Assembly (NCBI GenBank): GCA_036897095.1
Contig: JAYMSP010002286.1
Coordinates: 1-25,105, forward strand
DNA length: 25,105 bases
Direction: 5' to 3'
From: Plantago elongata
Taxonomy: Eukaryota; Streptophyta; Magnoliopsida; Lamiales; Plantaginaceae
Positions 1 to 7,843 of this stretch are shown here, in pieces. The notes under the pieces were generated by a model. It saw only the letters and a list, made by a program, of their open reading frames with translations. It made no database searches and was not told the origin of the DNA. Both the position numbers and the translations under genes were made by a program. Positions within the stretch are counted from its first letter, which is position 1. Every line of letters starts with the position of its first letter.

Positions 1-1274
1 GTAGCTCTATATCTCCTGATAAGCAGATAAAACGTTCTCAATGTCGACGCTAAAGTTAATTAAATAAAACCCGAAATTCTACCCCCAATTCTAAACCACA
101 TCAGCTAGGCATGCAATCACGTAGCAATAAACAAGTTCTAATCCTCGTCTTCACACTTATTCAAGTAATTTACTTATGCGTTTGATATACAGTATTTATG
201 ATATATACGAGCTATACTACTTTATTCACTTGACTTCTACCAACTTTACACAGTATTTAATTCTGGTTATCTACCTCATATAAAACCACCATTCGTGCAT
301 ACTATTCAAATTAACAGGTTTCCAATGACCAACTATAGTATGTTAAGACTCTTTTCATATCAATAGGCAACTACAGTATGCAATAAGCTATTCTAGCTAA
401 CAAGGTACACCATGTAATTGCTAAATAGGAGAAAAATCTCTAACCGGATAACAACTTGTAATAACCAACTATGTTTACCCATTTTCATCTTTAGATTATC
501 AAGCTGCAGTATCCTAGACTAATAGATGACCAAGGTTCGACATCTTACATACTCGACCACACATTCCTTTTTCACAAAGCATTAGTAAGCATATTGATTA
601 CGATTTCTGAAGCCTTAAGTTTAGCCATGTCAATACTATTCAAATACTATCTTGCTAATAAGTGGTACGGTCTATTACTCGAGCCTCAAATATTACGACA
701 CTTTCTAATCCAATTTACTGTTTGCAACCACTACCTGTTAAAGTTCCTCGAACGATAGCCAAAAACAACAAAAGAGCAACAACACCAACTTAACTAACTT
801 AACTGCAGATTGTCAAGTACCACTTAACCAATCGGCCTACTCACACCTATATACAGAGATGCAGTATCAACCAACTCAACTCCTTCCAATTAATAATTAA
901 CTACAGTGTGCTATAATTAACAGTGAACTCCAATTCCTCTTTAACTATAGTAACTGCAGTGCAATTTAATTCCTTTCCTAAGCTATTCCAATCTTCAACT
1001 CGACACTTACAGTATTGCTAGCAGGATCAAAACCTGTAAACTGGATTAAGGTATCAATGGTTGGCAACTATTAACGCGTATTCTTCCTTTGACTTACTAA
1101 ACTACAGTATGCCAATAACCACAGAATTACAGTATACTGTCAACTAAAGAAGTACAGTATGCCAACAACAACTAACAGGGGATTGATGTTGTTCTTGAAT
1201 CAACAAGGAATTACAGTGTAACACAACTACCCATTTCTCGATAATTAATTTATTTCGTAAGAATGGAGACTAAC
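1..1274 (-). other. Probable leader intron of a minus-strand neighbouring gene
   Basis: Read on the minus strand this stretch is T-rich and lacks long open frames. It lies directly downstream of a GC-rich leader with a TATA box. A GT donor (CCG|GTTAGT on the minus strand) falls at about 1274/1275, so I read the stretch as the first intron of a gene that continues beyond the left edge. No protein-coding exon is visible. The region contains many copies of an ACAGTAT(GC) word, listed separately. The alternative is plain intergenic DNA. No acceptor site lies inside the window. Confidence 0.4.
182..1219. repeat. Interspersed ACAGTAT(GC) word cluster
   Basis: About a dozen copies of ACAGTAT or one-base variants (GCAGTAT, ACAGTGT, ATAGTATG) are scattered through this stretch. 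Several share the extended form ACTACAGTATGCCAA, for example near 1100 and 1150. On the minus strand the word reads GCATACTGTAG(T). The copies are not in strict tandem. The spacing is irregular, from roughly 20 to 150 bases. I do not recognise a known element. The word may be a diverged minisatellite or an intron sequence motif. Confidence 0.45.
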
Positions 1275-1275
1275 C

Positions 1276-1362
1276 GGAGCTAGTGGCGCAATCCGACGAG
1301 GACGGCGGCGGTGGCGCGGAGAAACGGATGAGAGTGGAGAGGAGAGGAGAGGAAGAAATTAA
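1276..1362 (-). other. Putative 5' leader exon of minus-strand gene
   Basis: On the minus strand this is a pyrimidine-rich leader with CCTCTCCTCTCCTCTCC, the Y-patch composition usual around plant transcription starts. It begins about 30 bases downstream of a TATA box and ends at a GT donor at 1274. It contains no ATG in the predicted transcribed part, so it would be untranslated. A 64-codon minus-strand open frame (1270-1464) starts upstream of the TATA box and is unlikely to be translated from this promoter. The transcription start is inferred from TATA spacing only. Confidence 0.4.
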
Positions 1363-1387
1363 CTCAAGGCGCGAACGGAGAGGCCGG

Positions 1388-1396
1388 TATTTATAG
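1388..1396 (-). promoter_or_regulatory. TATA box of minus-strand gene
   Basis: The minus strand reads CTATAAATA, a perfect plant TATA box. It lies inside a GC-rich island and is followed by a CT-rich leader, so transcription is predicted to start near 1360 and run left. Confidence 0.6.
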
Positions 1397-1459
1397 ATGG
1401 AACCCGATCGTTTGGCGCGCGGAGAGACCCACACGCGGCGAGCATGCGTTTTCCGCCGT

Positions 1460-1469
1460 GCCACGTGGC
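1460..1469. promoter_or_regulatory. G-box / ABRE-type element
   Basis: The palindrome GCCACGTGGC has a CACGTG core at 1462-1467. This is the classical binding site for plant bZIP (ABF/HY5-type) and bHLH (PIF/MYC-type) factors. It lies about 65 bases upstream of the minus-strand TATA box, a typical functional spacing. A GGGCC-type site (TAGGCCCAG, 1481-1489) is close by. Occupancy and response to light or ABA are inference. Confidence 0.55.
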
Positions 1470-1619
1470 TTCTCGCATGTCTAGGCCCAGTGATGGCGGC
1501 TCGGGGGAGGAAGACCAGAGCGAGAGGGGCCGGTTGAGCGATCGATTGGAGGTGGAATGTCGATTTGGGGCAAAAAGGGTGGAACGGAAGAATGAAGATG
1601 GTGAAGGAGATGAAAGCTA

Positions 1620-1920
1620 AATTTAAGGGTATACTGGTCTTTAGACTACTATATACACCTGGCGTCTTCTGGATCCCGAACGACTCATAAATAAATTCTA
1701 GAAAAATGCAAAATCGATTTTCGGGCGATTTTCAAGTTGAGCTTAAGCCTTACAAAAATTAAAATAAATATTTTTATTTTATTATTTTATTATTATTTTA
1801 TTACTTGTTAATAATTTTCTAGCGTCTTCGCACGACGTTTAGTGGTTTAAAATTACCCCAATATTCACGTTTTAATTTGAAGTAATAGAATTTAATTTTT
1901 TAAATAAATTTTTAACACGT
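1620..1920. other. AT-rich intergenic stretch, no gene seen
   Basis: Composition falls sharply from the GC-rich promoter island to AT-rich sequence with runs such as TTATTTTATTATTTTATTATTATTTTATTA near 1773-1802. I see no convincing coding, RNA or terminal-repeat signal here. Confidence 0.5.
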
Positions 1921-1929
1921 ACCGAATTT

Positions 1930-2780
1930 TCATGGCTTTTACATAGAACATGGCCATTATAATTGAAATCATAGCCATTATAACAAAGAACATAGTCATT
2001 ATAATGGAGAACATAGTCATCCACACGTTGTTTTCTTTTGTGCTACATTCACCTTCTTCTATTTATAACTTGGGAAGGAGTTAGAACATGTCTTTTCGGT
2101 TTTGCTTATAGTTTTCCAATATGACTACACATAAATGTGAATCCAACTTTAGCACCATGATTTATATATAACTGGTGTAGGTCCTCCAAGTTGCTTATAT
2201 GTCTTTCTCTTAAGCTGCCTCCAACATTAAAATCATCACGATTAGTCACCATTGTCATTGCCAAACTGTCATTGTTTGAATTGTCAACAACAACTATTGC
2301 TTCAATTAACATCATAGAAGTAATATGTTATATCATAGTAGTTACAATTTAGATCATAACCATAAATCCATAAATCATAGTAGTTTTTTTATAGCATTTT
2401 TGTTTTGATTGAGAATACAATTTATATCATAGTAGTTTTTTTTTTATATTATAGTGCTCATATTTGACATCATAGTATTAATGTTAAAGAATATAACATT
2501 ACCATCATATATATTATATAACTTTTGTTTTTAGTTGAAATCATAGAATTTATGTCTAAGATCATAATGATTATGATAGAAAACATAGTAGTTAATTGCA
2601 GAGAGTATAGTTTAGTATAGAACTGGAAAACATAGTAGTTTTTGTTGAGATCATAGTCACTAAACAAAGAACATAGCAATATTTGTACATATCATTAAAT
2701 TAAAACTGTAACATGTTTAGTAACAACTTTTTATGGATCAAAAAGGTAGAAATCATAGTAAAAATAGAAATAGTAGAGAT
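1930..2780. repeat. Degenerate ATCATAGTAGTT / AACATAG array
   Basis: The words ATCATAG and GAACATAG recur at irregular intervals, about 15 to 90 bases apart, often followed by TAGTTTTTT (near 2328, 2377, 2433, 2586 and 2630) or TCATTATAA (near 1995 and 2015). It behaves like a heavily diverged minisatellite or the internal part of a MITE or MULE. It surrounds the FAR1-like fragment on both sides. No strict unit length can be defined by eye. Confidence 0.5.
2106..2315 (-). pseudogene. FAR1/MULE-like N-terminal fragment
   Basis: A 69-codon minus-strand frame contains the segment NLEDLHQLYINHGAKVGFTF. Its pattern (acidic start, Y-x-x-H/Y-A-K-x-x-GF) resembles the region leading into the FAR1 DNA-binding domain of FAR1-RELATED SEQUENCE proteins and related Mutator-like transposases. 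The frame stops soon after GFTF, and the zinc-binding residues and transposase core that should follow are not visible. I treat it as a broken or partial exon of a domesticated or transposon FAR1-like gene. The assignment rests on a short motif recognised by eye. A chance open frame in repeat DNA is possible. Confidence 0.35.
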
Positions 2781-2839
2781 CATAAACATGTGATTTGAAT
2801 CTCTATAGCATCATCAACATTCGTAGACAACAACAAAAA

Positions 2840-3365
2840 CATTAAGTAATATTCTTGAGAACATATCCCTTAAAAGAAAGAACATAGAAACGTTGTATAC
2901 CTTTTTTTTCCCCATATCTAAGTTGATGGTTGAGGCCAGATCTTGATTGAATACATCGCCAAATCTTTATTACAACCACCTTGTGAATGAATAAACAACA
3001 AAAACATTATTTAGCAATCATTTCATATAAAAAACGTAGTACATATTGCTGAGAACATAGGATATATATGTGAGAAGATAATACATATACGTAAGAACAT
3101 AGAAAATATAGTAAAAAACAAAATTCAAAATAAAATGTTGAAAAACAGAGCACAAAATGACTATCTGATTTTGAATGAAAACATAAGTAATATTCTTGAG
3201 AACATAGCACATACTGCTATAAACACACAAACGTTTTTTCATACCTCAGTTGATATATGAGGTCAGATTTGGATAAAAACATTATATGATCCTTATGCAA
3301 GCATGATTACACCTCATAAAAGCATAAACAACAATAACATCAATGAGTTACAATCAAAAAACGAA
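2840..3365. repeat. Diverged direct duplication, about 340 bp period
   Basis: The block starting at AAGTAATATTCTTGAGAACATA (2844) recurs at 3184. In both copies it is followed by an ACAAACG/GAAACG word, an ATACC-T-rich run, a CTxAGTTGAT word, a GAGGTCAGAT/GAGGCCAGAT word, and AAAAACATTAT with AAACAACAA. The two copies therefore represent an old tandem duplication of roughly 340 bases inside the AT-rich repeat region. Confidence 0.5.
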
Positions 3366-3369
3366 AATA

Positions 3370-3880
3370 TAGGTGAAAAGATCTAGATCTACAATTTTTC
3401 AAACTTGATTTTTCAGATCTACATAGTTTGAGCTATTTTGTCATTCGAAACATGAAAAAAAACAACGAAAAGTGTTTGAAATCAGAGATCACCTTCGTTT
3501 TCGATCGTTTTTGTTGTATAATATAACAATGTATGTATGTAATCGTTGATTTTTTAATCGGAAAACAAGTTTGATAGGTTGTTTATTCTCTTCGTTGCTG
3601 GACCTTGTTAGGAGAGATTATTTTAAAGAGAAAAAGTTTGAGTTGAAGATTTTTGAGTAGTGATAATGATGCAAAACGGATTATATCATTATATATATGG
3701 ATCGTATATCCAAATTGTTAGCCGATGAATTTTAACAAATTACTTTTATTTAAAATCAATTTATAACATTAGAAACTGATGGTGGTATGTCTATGTATCT
3801 AATGTCCCTTGCGTCTTAGGAAACTATCTTTTAGATAGAAAAGAAAAGAAAGGAAAAGAAAGAGGCAAAAAGTATTTTCC
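3370..3880. other. Intergenic / upstream region of LARP6
   Basis: AT-rich sequence without an open frame of note. A purine-rich run (AAAAGAAAAGAAAGGAAAAGAAAGAG, 3839-3864) directly precedes the CTT-rich leader of LARP6. ATATATAT at 3691-3698 is a possible but weak TATA element. No other signal is clear. Confidence 0.35.
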
Positions 3881-3883
3881 TCG

Positions 3884-3907
3884 TCTTCTTCTTCTTCTTC
3901 TTCTTCT
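3884..3907 (+). repeat. (CTT)8 in LARP6 5' leader
   Basis: Eight uninterrupted CTT units lie about 60 bases upstream of the LARP6 start codon. CTT/GAA microsatellites are common in plant 5' leaders and are often length-polymorphic. The run is probably part of the untranslated leader of the gene. Confidence 0.7.
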
Positions 3908-3966
3908 ACTTTTGGAGCAAATTGAATTTGATCAATTATCTATCGAATCGACAATCGAATCGATCA

Positions 3967-6900
3967 ATGGATCAACAGTCAGCAACTTCAGCTTCCAGTA
4001 AGCTAAACGCTGAAGCACCTGAGTTCGTACCGGTTGTGAAACACCACGTTTACGGCGCCGCTCCGGTGAGGCTTCCGCCGCCTTCTTTTTTCGGATACTT
4101 GCAGCAGCACAATGCGATGCCGTTTTATGCATACAATGTTACTCAATCCACTGAGGTTTTGCCACCGGATCGCACTGCTCCTGCCCCCAATGCTCATGAT
4201 AAGATTCTTAATCAGGTAGATCACTCACTTTTTGACAACTATTCTTCTTAGGGTTTTAAACTTGCTCGTTTCATTACTTTATCTCTCTCTTTGCTAATTA
4301 TTTAATTCACACTGCATATTTTCAATTCTCATCTCATGTGTGTTGATCCAGATACCTAATCTCTGTTGTGGGAACATTAAGTTGTTATCTTCATATTTTT
4401 TTTGAAATGGCTAAAGGTGACTCTAACCCGACCAATTGGTTGAGGTGAAGCGTTGGTTGAGGTGAAGCGTCGCTTTGTTATCTTCATATTTATTTTTCAA
4501 TTTTTTATTATATGCAATTAAATGATATGATGCTGTAATATGTTGCTTAATAAAACTCAGTAAATTTCAATTCAGATTTGCTTCATTGTTTTTTTATTAC
4601 TTCAAACTTAATTATATTGTTATCCTCATATTTATTTTTCAATTTTTTATTATATGCAAATAAATGGTGCTGTAATATGTTTTGCTTAATAAAACTCAGT
4701 AAATTTCAATTCAGATTTGCTTAATTGTTTTTTTTTAACTTCAAACAACCTTCAGTTCAAACTTAATTATATTGTTATCCTCATATTTATTTTTCAATTG
4801 TTTATTGTATGCAAATAAATGGTGCTGTAATATGTTGCTTAATAAATCTCTGTAAATTTCAATTCAGATTTGCTTAACTGTTTTTTTTTTTTTTACTACA
4901 AACAACTTCAGTTTAAACTTAATTATATTGTTATCCCTGTTTAAACGTTTAAAGTCTCACTGCCTGGCTCCCTATTGTCATTTTATTTTCTTTTCCTTAT
5001 CGACTTGGGTTCTTCTTTGTGTTACGCTGGAAATTTCAGAATCTTATGTGTATGATACAGAATTACAGATAGTTATTGATTATCGTCAGGAGCATCAAGT
5101 ATTTAACAACATGTCTTGGCTTCAACAACTTATATCCCTTGTATTTTGTTTAGATTAATTTTTGGGATTTTTTATTATTTGAAAAATAAATTATGTCTTG
5201 CTTTTTTTTTTTTAACTGTAATTTACCTTCTTACCCCTATAAACTCATTTTGTAGCATTGCTATTGTAGAGCACTTCGTTAATGAGTGTGCAAATACAAG
5301 GATGTATAATTATACCGTTGTAAGTTGCATGCAGAAAATGCGATCTTTCTCGTTATCTTTTTGCTTTCTTTTTGTCCATATTATGTATCACTATATATCT
5401 CCTGCATCACTTATTTGAAGGATCTACAAAAGTTAAAATACTTGCTTGACAGTTGACAGTGCTAATTATGAAATCATGGCAATGATTGTCTTGAATTTTG
5501 AATTATTAGAGGTGCACTACTCCCTTGCTCAACATAATTCAAAATGGTAAATGAAACAAGGTACAAGTGGCAAACCTAGATACATGTTTTACAGTACCAG
5601 ATACATGCAATAACAATACAAAAGAGACATGAAGATAGTGAAGACACAAGAGGCAAGGCTCTTCTCTACCAAGATTTAAAGAAATAGACAAAAGGAGGTT
5701 GCTGTGCAGGTCACAGTAACTACAGATCATATACAAAACAAGCTCCATCTGGTAGTAACTGTCAGGTGTTAGTAAATTAGGAGTTAGCAAGGCCTCCAAA
5801 ACTCCAATTAGCAGAACCTGCCAATCAAAAGTAAACCTAGGACACAACAATGCAATAAGACAAATCATGAATTCTCCAAGGAAGAAATGGAACAAATGTC
5901 CAATATTTCCTGTAAAAGAAGTATTATCAATATATGATGATTACAAATGCATGTTTTATTGTAGTCTTATGTGTTGTTAACTTTGTGATGCTAATATAAC
6001 CTAGATTTCATAGTGGCTGGACTAATGATGTTCCCGTAATTATTATACTCCTATATATTTATTATGTATTGTATCTCCTTTCCTGCCTGTGCTATAGGAA
6101 GCACTGATACGGATACGTGGAAATGTAAGAGTTCCAAAAAAATAGGATACGGATAGGTCAAGGATAAGTTAGATTTTTCATTATTTTCAATATATGATAG
6201 GCCAAAATCAAATAGGATGTCAGAATACCTAAACTAAGATAAATTTAGTATTCTTTCTTTGGATTATAGTTCTTTTTTATACTTTGGGCTCTCTTTTCTT
6301 TTCTCTCCAACTCTTAAAGTCTAAAGAACTGAGAAACCTAGAGAATCTTTCTTCTAATAATAAATAAATATATTTAAAATCCTAGATATGTATCTCAAAA
6401 GGATCTGAGATAATACGTATCCAATACGGATACCTCCACCCCGTAGACGTATCCGTTCTACAGACTAAGTCATTATGCTTGCACACCATCTTTTATTTTA
6501 TTTTTATATTATTTTATTTTTTGACAACTTTTTCTGAGTCTTCGTTTTCATCAACATTTTCTGCAGGTGGAGTTCTATTTTAGTGATATCAATCTGGCTA
6601 CAACTGATCAATTGTTTAAGTATATGATCAGTGATCCTGAAGGATATGGTGAGAGTTCTGAAAACAGACATTTCTTTCTCTTTGTAGAAACTCAACCTTT
6701 TGCTGTCTAATCCTAAATATGCATGTAATAAACAATGAGTGTCTGATGGATGAGCACTACATTGTAGTAGATTTAATTGAAGAACGCAGAACCATGCATT
6801 ATGGGATCTTTTAATGAGAGACAAGCATGCAGTTACTTTTCATCCTTGCTTTAGTATTCATTGTAATTTAAATTCATCCGGATTTGGTTAACTTATGTAT

Positions 6901-7765
6901 ATCACATATACACTCCAAATATGGTGCTGAACATTACTTATGTATGGTTTCGGATTCGTCCCGTTCCATCTTTAGGTCGAAATTATGAGATTTTGGAATT
7001 TAAATAGAATTAACAAATTGTTTGTCTTGTAAGTTGTTGAACATTATATTGTTGCATAAAGCCACAAACCATGTCTCACTACCTCACGTAGAAATTGAAC
7101 CTCCAAGCATATGATTGGAAGTACAATTATTGTGAATAACAACTCTGGAATGCTATGGTTATAAAGGACAACCAATTTGCTGCCATTTGTATCTCCATGG
7201 AGAATTACTGCATTCTTCCCGGCTACCGATATATGAATCTAATTGTTCCTTTACCATCTTATCATGTAGTGCCACTTTCTGTTGTCTCTTCATTCAAGAA
7301 AATCAAAGCTGCTATTACTGGTAGCACACAACTTGCTAGCATTCTGCGGGGATCGAAAAAGCTGGTAACATTTGATTCATTTATGAAGACGAATTACAAC
7401 ATGTGTTGTAATAACCCTTTTTTTTTTTACCATTACCATGATTTTGCTTCTTGCTAATTAATGTTATTTTCCTCCATGCCATCTGTTTTTCTCCAGTTGG
7501 TCAGTGAAGATGGCAAAAATGTTAAACGCCAGCATCCATTGACTGAATCGGATATGGAGGAGCTACAAGTAGGTCCTGATTGGAATGTATTCGGTTCTTA
7601 AGTTGTCAATTACAATTAGTCCTTGTCTTAATTCCATGTACACCATGCAGTCTCGTATAGTCATTGCTGAAAATTTACCGGAGGATCATTCCCACCAGAA
7701 CCTCATGAAGGTTTTCTCAAGCGTAGGGAGGTACATGCTCACTTTTGTATTAAAAAATGTAAATG

Positions 7766-7843
<78 letters not shown>

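Larger units (their letters stand above)
4216..6566 (+). other. LARP6 intron 1, 2.35 kb, repeat-rich
   Basis: By far the largest intron of the gene. It holds a SINE-like insert (4399-4474), a three-copy tandem repeat (4475-4928) and a cluster of GATACG words (6107-6458). The donor is CAG|GTAGAT and the acceptor TTTTCTGCAG. Frames inside it, including a 118-codon minus-strand frame at 5539-5895, show no recognisable domain and I do not call them. Confidence 0.85.

Noticed and set aside
3007..3242. Tyr/Phe/Leu-rich minus-strand frames of 67 and 74 codons
   Set aside because: AT-rich repeat DNA with overlapping frames. The aromatic-rich composition is an artefact of TAT/TTT-rich sequence.
5539..5895. 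118-codon minus-strand open frame
   Set aside because: It lies inside LARP6 intron 1 and shows no domain or composition typical of a gene. A chance frame is more likely.
7155..7457. 100-codon plus-strand frame read as an independent protein
   Set aside because: It contains LARP6 exon 3 (7270-7364) plus read-through into introns on both sides.
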